From Corynebacterium amycolatum SK46 (GTDB lineage: Bacteria > Actinomycetota > Actinomycetes > Mycobacteriales > Mycobacteriaceae), in NCBI RefSeq assembly GCF_000173655.1, contig NZ_ABZU01000005.1, positions 1 to 64,000 on the forward strand: a DNA stretch of 64,000 nucleotides, in the 5' to 3' direction. The notes beneath the pieces were generated by a model, which saw nothing but the letters and a program-made list of their open reading frames with translations, was not told the DNA's origin and made no database searches. Made by a program: the position numbers and the translations under genes. Shown piece by piece: positions 18,410 through 27,918 of the stretch (position 1 is its first letter; each line of letters starts with the position of its first letter).

Positions 18410-19450
18410 GTGCCAACCTCAATCCAGGCTGCTTCAGCAAGGTCCACTCCCCTGCCTTCGACTACCACCAAGTCAGCTGTATTTGTTCTCTTGCTGATAC
18501 TTGGACTGGTATCGGTGGTTCTGTCGGTGATGTTCGGCATACGCAGTATTACGTTCACCGAGGCGCTTTCCGCCTTAGGCGGAGCCACCGACACCGCGGG
18601 AGAAGCTGCAGCGTGGACACGCATTCCGCGTACCGTGCTGGCACTGTGCGCGGGCGCAGCGCTCGCCACCTCGGGCGTAGCCTTTCAAGCTGTTACTCGA
18701 AACCCGCTCGCAGACCCCGGAATATTCGGGGTTCTTGCTGGCGCTTCTCTATCAGTTGTTATCGGTATTACCTTTTTCAACATCAGTCGCACACTGCCGA
18801 CAATGCTGATTGCGTCAATGGGCGCCTTCGCAGCTGCAGTGTTTGTCTACTGCGTGGGATCGATCGGCCACGGCGGCGCCACTCCACTCAAGCTAGCTCT
18901 TGCTGGAGCTGCCACGGCCGCCGCCCTATCCAGCCTGACCAGCGCCATCTTGTTGCCGCGCGCCGATGTCATGGACGAGTTCCGCAACTGGCAAATCGGC
19001 TCCGTCAGCGGTGCGCAGTGGGAATCACTGACGGCCGCCTTCCCGTTACTTGGTCTCGGGTTCATCATCGTCTTTTTCACCAGCAGCGGCCTCAACGCAC
19101 TCTCTCTTGGCGATGATGTCGCCACCAGTCTCGGCATCAACTTAACCCGCACACGAGTCCTGGCAACACTCGGCGCGGTGCTGCTCTGCGGGACCACCAC
19201 TGCCGTCACTGGTCCGATTGCCTTCGTCGGTCTCATCGTCCCCCACGTTCTCCGGATGATTCTCGGAACCGACCACCGCGTTCTCATCCCAGCAAGCGCT
19301 CTGGCAGGAGCAGTATTGCTCACGCTTGCTGACACCGTCGGACGCCTCATCGGTGACCAATCCGAGATTGCCGTCGGCATCATCATGCCTTTCCTCGGAG
19401 CCCCACTGTTTATTTGGATCGTGCGACAGACAAGGATGCGGGAACTATGA
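18410..19450 (+). CDS. FecCD-family siderophore ABC transporter permease
   Basis: A 346-residue permease with about ten helices, starting at GTG two bases after the lipoprotein stop codon. FecCD landmarks include RIPRTVLALCAGAALATSGVAFQAVTRNPLA and the C-terminal TGPIAFVGLIVPH, given here as positions about 64-95 and 265-277. It forms a heterodimer channel with the next gene. Its end overlaps the next ATG in an ATGA arrangement, so translation is coupled. Confidence 0.9.
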   Translation: MPTSIQAASARSTPLPSTTTKSAVFVLLLILGLVSVVLSVMFGIRSITFTEALSALGGATDTAGEAAAWTRIPRTVLALCAGAALATSGVAFQAVTRNPLADPGIFGVLAGASLSVVIGITFFNISRTLPTMLIASMGAFAAAVFVYCVGSIGHGGATPLKLALAGAATAAALSSLTSAILLPRADVMDEFRNWQIGSVSGAQWESLTAAFPLLGLGFIIVFFTSSGLNALSLGDDVATSLGINLTRTRVLATLGAVLLCGTTTAVTGPIAFVGLIVPHVLRMILGTDHRVLIPASALAGAVLLTLADTVGRLIGDQSEIAVGIIMPFLGAPLFIWIVRQTRMREL

Positions 19451-20502
19451 CAAACCTCGCCCCCGAAACGCGCCCGCAGAATAGGGTCAGCGAACTAGCG
19501 ACCGCTATCCAAGAACAACGCGGTCACGCCCGAATTCGTTTTACGCTCACATTATTGGTTCTGGCAGCGATCACGGCCGTACTGTGGCTACTGAGTCTCA
19601 TGCTCGGAGACTCCTTCTATTCCCTTGCCGATGTCATCAGCGTCATTCGCGGTGACACCGTCCCCGGGGCATCTTTCACAGTGAGAGAGCTACGCCTACC
19701 ACGCGCCACGATTGCAATTGTCGCCGGCTTTGCGTTTGGCGTATCGGGAATAATCTTCCAAACGATGCTGCGAAACCAGTTAGCCTCACCGGACATTATC
19801 GGTATTTCCGCTGGTGCGGCCGCTGCCGGTTCGACCATGATTGTGCTGTTTCAGTCCTCTCAGACTGCCGTGTCAACGGTGGCGCTGATGGCGTCGTTAA
19901 GCGTGGCAGCCCTGACCTATCTATTGGCGTTGAAGTCGGGGTTTACTGGCACCCGCCTGATTCTGACGGGAATTGGCATTGCTGCGATGCTGCAGGCGTG
20001 GACCACCTACGTGTTGTCGAAGGCTTCCGCGTGGGATCTGCCGACGGCCACACGTTGGTTGACTGGATCGCTGAATAACATCTCGTGGGAGCGCGGATTA
20101 CCGCTGGTTACTACCGTTCTTGTTGTGACGCCGCTGCTATTGATTGGCGCGCACAGGCTATCAATCTTGGAGCTTGGCGACGACATCGCCACCTCACTCG
20201 GACTGCGCGTGAACCTGCTTCGCGGAGCTCTTATTGTCGGCGCCGTCATGCTCATCGCAGTGGCAACATCCGCAACCGGACCAATCTCATTTGTCGCATT
20301 CATGGCAGGTCCGATAGCGACGCGAATCTTTAGGCCCGGCGCGAACCTCATAGTGCCATCTGGATTGGTTGGAGCCTTCTTGGTGCTTGCCGCAGATTTA
20401 GCCGGCCAATACCTCTTCGGTACGCGTTACCCCGTCGGCGTTATTACCGGCGCGCTCGGAGCGCCCTTTTTGATTTACCTGCTCGTCAGAACATCTCGAT
20501 AG
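19447..20502 (+). CDS. FecCD-family siderophore ABC transporter permease
   Basis: About 351 residues starting at the ATG that overlaps the upstream stop codon (ATGA). A longer reading from 19414 is open but lies inside the previous gene. After a polar N-terminus (1-33) come about ten helices. FecCD landmarks are ELRLPRATIAIVAGF, VSGIIFQTMLRNQLASPDI and TGPISFVAF. It is the second half of the permease dimer and ends 36 bp before the ATPase gene. Confidence 0.9.
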   Translation: MTNLAPETRPQNRVSELATAIQEQRGHARIRFTLTLLVLAAITAVLWLLSLMLGDSFYSLADVISVIRGDTVPGASFTVRELRLPRATIAIVAGFAFGVSGIIFQTMLRNQLASPDIIGISAGAAAAGSTMIVLFQSSQTAVSTVALMASLSVAALTYLLALKSGFTGTRLILTGIGIAAMLQAWTTYVLSKASAWDLPTATRWLTGSLNNISWERGLPLVTTVLVVTPLLLIGAHRLSILELGDDIATSLGLRVNLLRGALIVGAVMLIAVATSATGPISFVAFMAGPIATRIFRPGANLIVPSGLVGAFLVLAADLAGQYLFGTRYPVGVITGALGAPFLIYLLVRTSR

Positions 20503-20538
20503 CTGCGCTTTGTTCATCAAACCAAGGAGTCACTCACC

Positions 20539-21345
20539 GTGTCCGCACAACTGAATGCTCAGTCCCTTACCTCTGGGTATGGGGAAAAACCCATTGTGAA
20601 AGACCTGACTTTGTCATTCGAAGCAGGCAAGATTACTTCGATTGTCGGACCAAATGGTTGTGGCAAATCAACGTTTCTACGGACGCTAGCTCGATTGATT
20701 CGACCATCAGCTGGATCCGTCGAGCTGGACGGCAAGGAGCTGGGTTCCTATTCTTCCCGCGAATTGGCAAAACGGCTCGGGCTGCTTCCGCAGAGCCCCA
20801 TCGCTCCTGACGGCATCACTGTTGCAGATTTGGTCGGCCGTGGTCGAACCCCTTACCAGGGAATTCTGGGCCGCTGGAGTTCAGCCGACTACGACATCGT
20901 CGCCGAAGCTATGGAAGCTACCCGAGTTGCAGACCTCGCGGGGCGATGCGTCGAAGAGCTCTCCGGTGGCCAGCGTCAGCGTGTGTGGATTGCGATGGCA
21001 CTCGCGCAGCAAACCGATGTGCTGCTTCTCGACGAACCTACAACCTACCTAGATCTAAAACATCAATTAGAGGTCCTGGATTTACTAACTGATCTCAATC
21101 ATCGCCGTGGCACCACCATCATCATGGTGCTGCACGACCTCAACCTGGCTGCTCGGTATTCGGATGTTCTCGTCGCTATGCGCGACGGCCGACTGCATTC
21201 CGCAGGAGCGCCTGTCGACGTGCTCACACAAGAGTTGACCCGGGAGGCGTTCGACCTCGAGTCACTGATTATTACCGATCCAGTCTCAGGGCTGCCCACG
21301 GTGATGCCCATTGGGCGCCACCACTCGAAACTCGCCCAGCACTAG
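20539..21345 (+). CDS. Siderophore ABC transporter ATP-binding protein (FecE/FepC type)
   Basis: A 268-residue ABC ATPase starting at GTG after an AAGGAGT ribosome site. It has Walker A GPNGCGKST, a Q-loop in LLPQSPIAPDG, signature LSGGQRQRVWIAM, Walker B VLLLDEPTTYLD and the switch His in MVLHDLN. The LSGGQRQRVWIA form and the DLVGRGR motif are typical of the iron-siderophore and B12 class. It powers import by the two preceding permeases. The siderophore-interacting reductase follows, its start about 40 bases after this stop. Confidence 0.93.
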   Translation: MSAQLNAQSLTSGYGEKPIVKDLTLSFEAGKITSIVGPNGCGKSTFLRTLARLIRPSAGSVELDGKELGSYSSRELAKRLGLLPQSPIAPDGITVADLVGRGRTPYQGILGRWSSADYDIVAEAMEATRVADLAGRCVEELSGGQRQRVWIAMALAQQTDVLLLDEPTTYLDLKHQLEVLDLLTDLNHRRGTTIIMVLHDLNLAARYSDVLVAMRDGRLHSAGAPVDVLTQELTREAFDLESLIITDPVSGLPTVMPIGRHHSKLAQH

Positions 21346-21385
21346 CTCAGTAGATGTAAGCAACTCATCAGATTTAAGGATTCCC

Positions 21386-22387
21386 ATGGGATACCAGCCA
21401 CACCGCGTCCGCGTCGCCCGCACGCGACAGATTTCCCCGCACTTTCAGCGCATAACACTTCACGGCGTGGAGAATGTCGGTCCGAAGGACACAATTCGGG
21501 ACATCCGTATCAAGGTCATTATCCCAGCCGCTGGTCAGCTTCCAGCGCTGCCGAAGGAGAATTGGTTCGCTACCTGGCAAACCCTTGACCCCGAGACTCG
21601 GGGCTATGTCCGCACGTATTCCATCCGCGCTTTTCGACGCAACTTGCCAGACGACGCTCCCGATGAACTCGACATCGATTTCGTGTTGCACCCCGATGCC
21701 GCTGGACCAGCCTCTGCGTGGGCTGCAAAGGCACAGGTCGGCGATGAGCTGCTCATCATCGCACCGACACGAGATGATGAATCCGGCACTGGCATCGAAT
21801 TCGCCCCTGGAGCTAGTAGTCACATCGTGATGCTTGGAGATGAAACTGCCTTACCTGCAATTGCGAAGACCCTGGAGGAATGGCCAGCGGAAGTGCAGGG
21901 AGAGGTGTTTATTGAGATTCCATGTACAACCGATGCCCAGGAGCTAGAGGTGCCATCTGGAGTCTCGGTGAAGTGGCTGGCGCGAGCGGAAGATGAGCAC
22001 GACACTTCGGGCGAGCTGCTGTACTCCAATCTGGTGAAGCTTGTCAGCAATGCGCTAAGCCCGGTCGCGCGAGAAGCCCTGTCAAACGTTCTCGAGGGGA
22101 ATACGGCGGCGACCACTGCGTCGACAGGCGGGGATGACCCCAACTTTCTGGTGTGGGAGACTCCAAGCTATTCCCAGTCGGGTGAAGATATTTCCAATTC
22201 CAGCGACGAAGATAAGGCCAACGCCGAATCCCCGAATCCGACACTAACCGGGACCTACTTTTGGATTGCGGGCGAGTCTTCAGCGGTGATTCGGATGCGG
22301 AGGCTGCTGGTGAAGGAATGCCACGTTCCGAGGAAGCAGGTGTCGTTCATGGGATATTGGAAGCGGGGTCAGGCAGCGAAGGGATAG
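21386..22387 (+). CDS. Siderophore-interacting protein (NAD(P)H:flavin ferric-siderophore reductase)
   Basis: About 333 residues. The N-terminal FAD-binding barrel contains VRVARTRQISPHFQRITL and the flavin motif RTYSIRAFR. The NAD(P)H-binding lobe has HIVMLGDETALPAI and ends TYFWIAGESSAVIRMRRLL and SFMGYWKRG, all signatures of the SIP family that reduces imported ferric siderophores in the cytoplasm. AAGGA precedes ATGGGATACC. An acidic, Ser/Asn-rich insertion (about 250-290) interrupts the second lobe and looks disordered. A 7-bp-stem hairpin (22491-22514, no T-run) follows at a distance and may close the operon. Confidence 0.9.
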   Translation: MGYQPHRVRVARTRQISPHFQRITLHGVENVGPKDTIRDIRIKVIIPAAGQLPALPKENWFATWQTLDPETRGYVRTYSIRAFRRNLPDDAPDELDIDFVLHPDAAGPASAWAAKAQVGDELLIIAPTRDDESGTGIEFAPGASSHIVMLGDETALPAIAKTLEEWPAEVQGEVFIEIPCTTDAQELEVPSGVSVKWLARAEDEHDTSGELLYSNLVKLVSNALSPVAREALSNVLEGNTAATTASTGGDDPNFLVWETPSYSQSGEDISNSSDEDKANAESPNPTLTGTYFWIAGESSAVIRMRRLLVKECHVPRKQVSFMGYWKRGQAAKG

Positions 22388-22625
22388 TTTTTAAATCTGC
22401 TGCGCTGCCAGGTGACTGAGGCTCAGCCGGATTGGATGGCTGATTGGAAGGCTGACGGCACTCAAACTACTTATGTAATTACCCCCGGTTTCTCCCATAA
22501 CCGCAGGTGGGAGACTACGGCGAGTCAACTTTCTCCCCAGCACCCCTCAAATCACCCCCGGCAATCCGCCATTCGTTATAGAGTGACGCACGACACTTTA
22601 CGACGAATCTGTGAGGTAAAAACAC

Positions 22626-23861
22626 ATGACTTCCGCCACCATTCAGCCGGGCGGCGAAGCCTTCATCTACGAGGCAATTCGCACCCCGCGCGGCAAGGGC
22701 AAGAAGGACGGCTCCCTCCACGAGGTACGCCCGGTATCACTTCTCGTCGGCCTCATCGACGAAATTCGCAACCGTTTCCCTGACCTGGACGAAGAGCGCA
22801 TCAGCGACCTCATCGTGGGCTGCGTCAGCCCGGTTGGCGACCAGGGCGCGGACATTGCCCGCACCGCAGCACTCACCGCAGGTCTGCCGTACCGCACCGG
22901 CGGTGTCCAGATCAACCGCTTCTGCGCTTCCGGCCTCTCCGCCATCAATTTGGCTGCTCAGAAGGTCCGCTCCGGCATGGACGAGCTCGTCCTCGCCGGC
23001 GGCGTCGAGTCCATGTCCCGCGTGCCAATGATGTCCGACGGCGGCGCAATGGCGATGGATGCACAGGTCTCGTTCGCGACCGACTTCGTCCCGCAGGGAA
23101 TCTCCGCTGACTTGATTGCATCGCTCGACGGCTTTGACCGTGAGTCCCTCGACGAGATGGCCGCACTCTCCCACGCCCGTGCCGCAAAGGCTTGGTCTGA
23201 GGGCCGCTTCGACCGCTCCGTCGTCCCAGTCAAGGACGCGAACGGCCTGACCATCCTCGACCGCGATGAGACCATCCGCGAAGGCGTTTCCGCAGAGTCC
23301 CTCTCCGGCCTGCGTGCTGCCTTCACCATGATGGGCGAGCAGGGCGGCTTCGACGCTGTTGCTCTGAAGAAGTACCCACAGCTCGAGTCCATCAACCACG
23401 TCCACCACGCAGGTAACTCCTCCGGCATCGTCGATGGCGCTGCACTGACCCTGGTTGGTTCTGAGAAGGCCGGCGCAGACATGGGTCTGACGCCACGCGC
23501 ACGCGTTGTCGCCACCGCCGTTAATGGTGTCGAGCCGACCATCATGCTCACCGGTATCGAGCCGGCTGTTCGCGAGGCTCTGGCCAAGGCCAACCTGACC
23601 GTCGACGATATCGACGTCTGGGAAATCAACGAGGCGTTTGCCGCCGTCGTCAAGCACGCTCAGCAGAACCTGGGCATCGACTACGACAAGCTCAACATCA
23701 ACGGTGGTGCGATGGCCATGGGTCACCCGCTGGGTGCAACCGGTGCCATGATCACCGGCGCCGCAATCGATGAGCTGCACCGCACCGGTGGCCGCTACGC
23801 CCTCATCTCGCTCTGCGTGGCTGGCGGCATGGGTGTTGCAACCATCATCGAGCGCGTCTAA
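22626..23861 (+). CDS. fadA: Acetyl-CoA C-acyltransferase (thiolase)
   Basis: A 411-residue thiolase. It has the acyl-enzyme Cys in [14 protein letters not shown], the substrate motifs NEAFAA and GHPLGATG, and the second catalytic Cys in SLCVAGGMG. It cleaves 3-ketoacyl-CoA to acetyl-CoA and a shortened acyl-CoA, the last step of beta-oxidation. The fadB-type gene follows 74 bp downstream on the same strand, so the two probably form one transcript and a trifunctional-type complex. Codon use is strongly biased towards preferred codons, suggesting high expression. The substrate chain length is not evident. Confidence 0.92.
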   Translation: MTSATIQPGGEAFIYEAIRTPRGKGKKDGSLHEVRPVSLLVGLIDEIRNRFPDLDEERISDLIVGCVSPVGDQGADIARTAALTAGLPYRTGGVQINRFCASGLSAINLAAQKVRSGMDELVLAGGVESMSRVPMMSDGGAMAMDAQVSFATDFVPQGISADLIASLDGFDRESLDEMAALSHARAAKAWSEGRFDRSVVPVKDANGLTILDRDETIREGVSAESLSGLRAAFTMMGEQGGFDAVALKKYPQLESINHVHHAGNSSGIVDGAALTLVGSEKAGADMGLTPRARVVATAVNGVEPTIMLTGIEPAVREALAKANLTVDDIDVWEINEAFAAVVKHAQQNLGIDYDKLNINGGAMAMGHPLGATGAMITGAAIDELHRTGGRYALISLCVAGGMGVATIIERV

Positions 23862-23935
23862 AGCAAACCGGAACGAAACTCACAGCGACAATTACCGCGG
23901 TCACACCGCGATAACCACAAAGGACTGACTGATTT

Positions 23936-26167
23936 ATGAGCACAGATAACATGTTCCGGTGGGATCAGGACGACGCCGGAATCGTCACCCTCACCATGGA
24001 TGACCCGAATGCGCCGGTCAACACCATGAACAAGACCTTCCAGGACGACATCCGCGCCACCGTGGAGCGCCTGGAAAACGAAATTGGCGACGGCTCTGAG
24101 ACCTCCATCAAGGGCATCATCATCACCTCCGCGAAGAAGACCTTCTTCGCAGGTGGTGACATCAAGCAGATGTCCAAGGCCACCGAGGACGATGCAGCTG
24201 ACATGTTCGGCATGGTCGAGGACATGAAGGCCTCCCTGCGTCGCCTGGAGAAGCTCCCGGTGCCAATTGTTGCTGCCATCAACGGCGCAGCACTGGGCGG
24301 CGGCCTCGAGGTCGCGCTGGGTGCTAACCACCGCGTTGCTGCCGATGCCCGCGGTTCCAAGATTGGCCTGCCAGAGGTCACCCTCGGCCTGCTGCCGGGC
24401 GGCGGCGGTGTTTCCCGCGTCGTTCGCATGCTGGGCATTCAGGACGCACTGATGAAGGTCATTCTGACCGGCGCGCAGATGAACCCGGCCAAGGCTCTCG
24501 CAGCTGGCCTCGTTGACGAGGTTGTTGCCCCGGAGCAGCTCATCGACACCGCTCGCGCATGGCTGACCAGCGAGAATGCTAAGGCAACCCAGCCGTGGGA
24601 CGAGAAGGGCTTCAAGATCCCGGGTGGCGACCCGAAGACTCCTAAGTTCGCAATGAACCTGCCGTCCTTCCCGGCAAACCTGACCAAGCAGCTCAAGGGC
24701 TCCCCGATGAAGGCTCCGCGCCTTGCTATGCAGGCTGCCATCGAGGGTTCTCAGGTCGACATCGACACCGCACTGCGTATCGAGTCCCGCTACTTCACCG
24801 AACTGGTCACCGGTACCCAGTCGAAGAACATGATGCAGGCGTTCTTCTTCGACCTCAACCACGCTCAGGGCGGCGGCTCCCGTCCGCTGCAGGCTGACGG
24901 CACCCCGTACCCGAAGCGCGAGTTCAAGAAGGTGGCCGTTGTTGGCGCCGGCATGATGGGCGCAGGTATCGCCTACGTGTGTGCAAAGGCTGGCATGGAA
25001 GTTGTCCTGAAGGACATTTCCCTGGAGAACGCCGAGCGCGGCAAGTCCTACTCCGAGGGCCTGGAGGCGAAGGCTCTCAAGCGCGGTCGCACCACTGAGG
25101 AGAAGTCCGCAGCACTGCTGAACCGCATCAAGCCGACCGAGTCCTACGACGACCTGGCCGACGTCGACCTGGTCATTGAGGCCGTCTTCGAGAACACCGA
25201 CCTCAAGCACAAGGTTCACGCCGAGATCGAGGCCGCAGTTCCGGAGACCTGCATCCTGGGCTCCAACACCTCCACCCTGCCGATTACCGAGCTGGCTTCC
25301 CACGTCAAGCGTGAGAAGGACTTCATCGGCCTGCACTTCTTCTCCCCGGTGGACAAGATGCAGCTGATCGAAATTATCTCCGGCGATAACACCGACCCGG
25401 CAATCCTGGCTGCTTCGCTGGACTTCGCTGTTGCGATCCGCAAGATTCCGATCGTCGTCACCGACTCCCGCGGTTTCTACACCTCCCGCGTCATCGGCAC
25501 CGTTATCAACGAGGCCCTGCGCATGGTTGCCGAGGGCTACGACCCGGCCATCATCGAGGCCGCTGGTCGCCAGGCTGGTTACCCGGCACCGCAGCTCCAG
25601 CTTGCCGACGAGCTGAATCTCAAACTCATGGAGAAGATTGCTGGCGAGACCCGCGCTGCCGCCGAGGCTGCCGGTCAGACCTTGGACGAGGGCGGCGTAC
25701 CGGCTCTGGTCGAGGCCATGCTGCACAAGTTCGAGCGCCCGGGCAAGCTCGAGGGCAAGGGCTTCTACGAGTACGTCGACGGCAAGCGCTCCGGTCTCTG
25801 GCCGGGCCTGTTCAACGAGCTCCGTGAGGAGCTGAACATCACCCCAATCGCTCCGGAGGACACCGACCTGCAGGAGCTGGTCGACCGCATGCTCTTCATC
25901 GAGGCCATCGAGACTCAGAAGTGCGTCGACGAGGGCGTTCTGCTTCACGACGCCGACGGCAACATCGGATCCATCTTCGGTATCGGCTACCCGGCCTGGA
26001 CCGGTGGTACTCGCCAGTTCATTAAGAACTACGATGGCGCCACTGTTGTCGACCCGGCTGCAGCTCACCCGGAGCGCCGCGGCGTCGCGGGCTTCGTCGA
26101 GCGCGCCGAAGAGTTGGCCGCTAAGCACGGCGAGCGTTTCAATGCTCCGGAGTCTCTGAAGAAGTAG
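23936..26167 (+). CDS. fadB: Fatty-acid oxidation multifunctional enzyme (enoyl-CoA hydratase / 3-hydroxyacyl-CoA dehydrogenase)
   Basis: A 743-residue fusion. The N-terminal crotonase domain (about 1-230) has AAINGAALGGGLEVALG and the oxyanion region SKIGLPEVTLGLLPGGGG. The NAD-binding domain begins near 325 with VAVVGAGMMGAGIAYV, followed by HFFSPV, and two C-terminal 3-hydroxyacyl-CoA dehydrogenase domains complete it. It hydrates trans-2-enoyl-CoA and oxidises L-3-hydroxyacyl-CoA with NAD+. It is partner of the thiolase encoded just upstream. A hairpin terminator follows. Very strong codon bias produces a 756-residue open frame on the opposite strand that is not a gene. Confidence 0.93.
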   Translation: MSTDNMFRWDQDDAGIVTLTMDDPNAPVNTMNKTFQDDIRATVERLENEIGDGSETSIKGIIITSAKKTFFAGGDIKQMSKATEDDAADMFGMVEDMKASLRRLEKLPVPIVAAINGAALGGGLEVALGANHRVAADARGSKIGLPEVTLGLLPGGGGVSRVVRMLGIQDALMKVILTGAQMNPAKALAAGLVDEVVAPEQLIDTARAWLTSENAKATQPWDEKGFKIPGGDPKTPKFAMNLPSFPANLTKQLKGSPMKAPRLAMQAAIEGSQVDIDTALRIESRYFTELVTGTQSKNMMQAFFFDLNHAQGGGSRPLQADGTPYPKREFKKVAVVGAGMMGAGIAYVCAKAGMEVVLKDISLENAERGKSYSEGLEAKALKRGRTTEEKSAALLNRIKPTESYDDLADVDLVIEAVFENTDLKHKVHAEIEAAVPETCILGSNTSTLPITELASHVKREKDFIGLHFFSPVDKMQLIEIISGDNTDPAILAASLDFAVAIRKIPIVVTDSRGFYTSRVIGTVINEALRMVAEGYDPAIIEAAGRQAGYPAPQLQLADELNLKLMEKIAGETRAAAEAAGQTLDEGGVPALVEAMLHKFERPGKLEGKGFYEYVDGKRSGLWPGLFNELREELNITPIAPEDTDLQELVDRMLFIEAIETQKCVDEGVLLHDADGNIGSIFGIGYPAWTGGTRQFIKNYDGATVVDPAAAHPERRGVAGFVERAEELAAKHGERFNAPESLKK

Positions 26168-26235
26168 GGCTCTTTTCGCCCCGGCTAGCTAGTTCACTAG
26201 TTCATACGGCTTAGGCCATACAGCACACCAACCAG

Positions 26236-26275
26236 CCCCGACCGGCAGTTTTGAACTAACTGCGGGTCGGGGTTT
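26236..26275 (+). terminator. Rho-independent terminator after fadB
   Basis: CCCCGACCGGCAGT and ACTGCGGGTCGGGG form a 14-bp stem with one mismatch around a 10-base loop, followed by TTT and a T-rich tail. It lies about 70 bases after the fadB stop codon. Confidence 0.8.
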
Positions 26276-26325
26276 CGGCTTTTCGAGGGAAGGTTGGTGG
26301 ACTTGGATCCGTCGTAAAGCGAAAA

Positions 26326-26487
26326 CAACGGTTATCGCCATTTAACAGGGGTGTTTTGACGTAGACTCGCATGTTTGGTGGGCTTCAAATTAGAAACTCC
26401 CAGGTCAGCTTCCTGGATTTGGGCAAAAAGGCACCAAACATGCGAGTCTAGGTAATTTTGACCCTTGTAAACGCCTTTAACCGTTAC
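26326..26487. repeat. Nested inverted-repeat element (about 160 bp, MITE-like or structured)
   Basis: A perfect 19-bp inverted repeat, TAGACTCGCATGTTTGGTG at 26362-26380 and its complement at 26432-26450, is separated by 51 bases that hold a smaller hairpin (CCAGG...CCTGG). Outside it, an imperfect outer repeat begins AACGGTTA (26327) and ends TAACCGTT (26478-26485), with further matches between. TTTTGAC occurs in direct orientation on both flanks of the inner repeat. There is no T-run, so it is unlike an ordinary terminator. It fills most of the 427-bp gap between fadB and the next gene. No coding potential was recognised. Confidence 0.6.
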
Positions 26488-26594
26488 TTTTGGATCTGCA
26501 GTCTGACTCAATTGATGTGTTATCCACAGTCCGAAAACTATCCACAGAAAGTTGATTTTCAACGGTCTTTGGCCAGCGGGCTTCCGCACCATCG

Positions 26595-27887
26595 ATGAGA
26601 ATGTCCGCCATGCGGAAAACGAGCGAGCTCATTTTCAATTCCTCCGGAATTGTGCACCTGCGAGAACAGACTCATATCAGCCGAAATACAGCACGAGGAA
26701 TTCTCAGCCGGGCGGTCGAGCGCGGCGAACTTGTTCAGTTGTTTCGGGGCACTTACGTGGATGCACGAATATGGCCATCTAACAGCGATTTTCCACGAGG
26801 AATTCTTGCCATTAAGGCGGAACTCATCCGGGCACGGATTCAATGCATTGCCATTTCACAGGCACACCCAGATCGCGCATTAACCGGAATCGCAGCAGCG
26901 CTGATACATGGCCTGTCACTGCTCGATATTCCGCAAACGCTGACGCTCAGTTCCAGTGTAAAAAGTGGGTCGTCGACACTTAAAACACACCATGGCCTGC
27001 AATTTCATCAGAATTACTCAGCATTGCCCTCAAGTGCCACGACCACCATCGATGGCGCGCGGGTCACTACTCTGGCGCGAACCGTGGTTGATATCGCTGC
27101 TGCTCAGCCGCGCGTCGACGACGCCACGCGCCGCAAACCCGAGGTCTTTCGACGCTTTGCCGAAGCTATCGCGCTTGCCGACGGCGCCCTGCGCGGCTCG
27201 GTCGGAACACTTGGCTCGACGGGAATGCAGCCTCAGCAAGCCCTGCCGTGGCCGGAGGCGCCGCCGCGCTTCGAGCCACCAAATTGGGATATTGAACAGG
27301 AGTTTCCGCAGCTCGCAGCGCCGCGGCATGTGGCCATTTCCAGTACTGATTTCTTACCCCACGTGCACGACCAACGGGGTCGAGTGCGTGGGCCCCGCAC
27401 GCTGGAGGTGCTGATGGTGGCATCGCCGTGGTCGGAAAGTGCATTTGAGTCGGTGACAAAGGCGTTGCTCGTGGAGCTAAAGCTGTCATTTGTGCAGCAA
27501 CCGCGAATAGTAGATGAGACCGGGGTGTTCGTTGCGCGTGTGGATTTCCTGCTTCCGGCTCACGGAATCATCATCGAGTGCGACGGGCGAATGAAGTACG
27601 AGCCCGCGCAATCGAGAATGCAATCAACAGTGCAATCAGAAACGCGCGCTGGCGCCGGCCAACACCACGCGGGCACAGCAAGGATCTGGCATGACCGGCG
27701 TCGCGACTACCAACTCACCAACCTCGGCTACGCCATCATCCACCTGACGTGGAATGCAATCTTTGACGGCTCTGCGGCGGGCATGATTCGAAAGGCATTG
27801 GCAGCCTCACCGACACCGCGCGGACGCTGGTTTGATGCCATTACCACACTTCCAAAAGGCGCATACAAATTCTCCTTTTCTGGCTAA
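26595..27887 (+). CDS. AbiEi-like / DUF559-domain protein of unknown function
   Basis: 430 residues. The N-terminal half resembles AbiEi-type (type IV antitoxin) proteins: a helix-turn-helix-like start (ISRNTARGILSRAVERGELVQLFRGTYVD), a middle with ALIHGLSLLDIP and a TLARTVVDIAA segment like the VTTxxRTxxDL motif of AbiEi. The C-terminal part (about 300-430) is a DUF559/Vsr-nuclease-like domain with VDFLLPAHGIIIECDG and a final RRDYQLTNLGYAIIHLTW. No toxin partner gene adjoins it. The start could be any of three ATGs at 26595, 26601 and 26610. Function is unknown; DNA binding and nuclease-like activity are only suggested by the fold. Confidence 0.7.
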   Translation: MRMSAMRKTSELIFNSSGIVHLREQTHISRNTARGILSRAVERGELVQLFRGTYVDARIWPSNSDFPRGILAIKAELIRARIQCIAISQAHPDRALTGIAAALIHGLSLLDIPQTLTLSSSVKSGSSTLKTHHGLQFHQNYSALPSSATTTIDGARVTTLARTVVDIAAAQPRVDDATRRKPEVFRRFAEAIALADGALRGSVGTLGSTGMQPQQALPWPEAPPRFEPPNWDIEQEFPQLAAPRHVAISSTDFLPHVHDQRGRVRGPRTLEVLMVASPWSESAFESVTKALLVELKLSFVQQPRIVDETGVFVARVDFLLPAHGIIIECDGRMKYEPAQSRMQSTVQSETRAGAGQHHAGTARIWHDRRRDYQLTNLGYAIIHLTWNAIFDGSAAGMIRKALAASPTPRGRWFDAITTLPKGAYKFSFSG

Positions 27888-27918
27888 AACGCTTCCAGTC
27901 AGATGACAGACTCAAAAC

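Noticed and set aside
22491-22514. TCTCCCA...TGGGAGA hairpin after the siderophore-interacting protein gene
   Set aside because: A 7-bp stem without a T-run, about 100 bp from the stop codon; too weak to list as a terminator.
23858-26128. 756-codon open frame on the minus strand opposite fadB
   Set aside because: It is an antisense shadow of the strongly codon-biased fadB gene; its product is Val/Leu/Gly low-complexity with no family features and no ribosome site.
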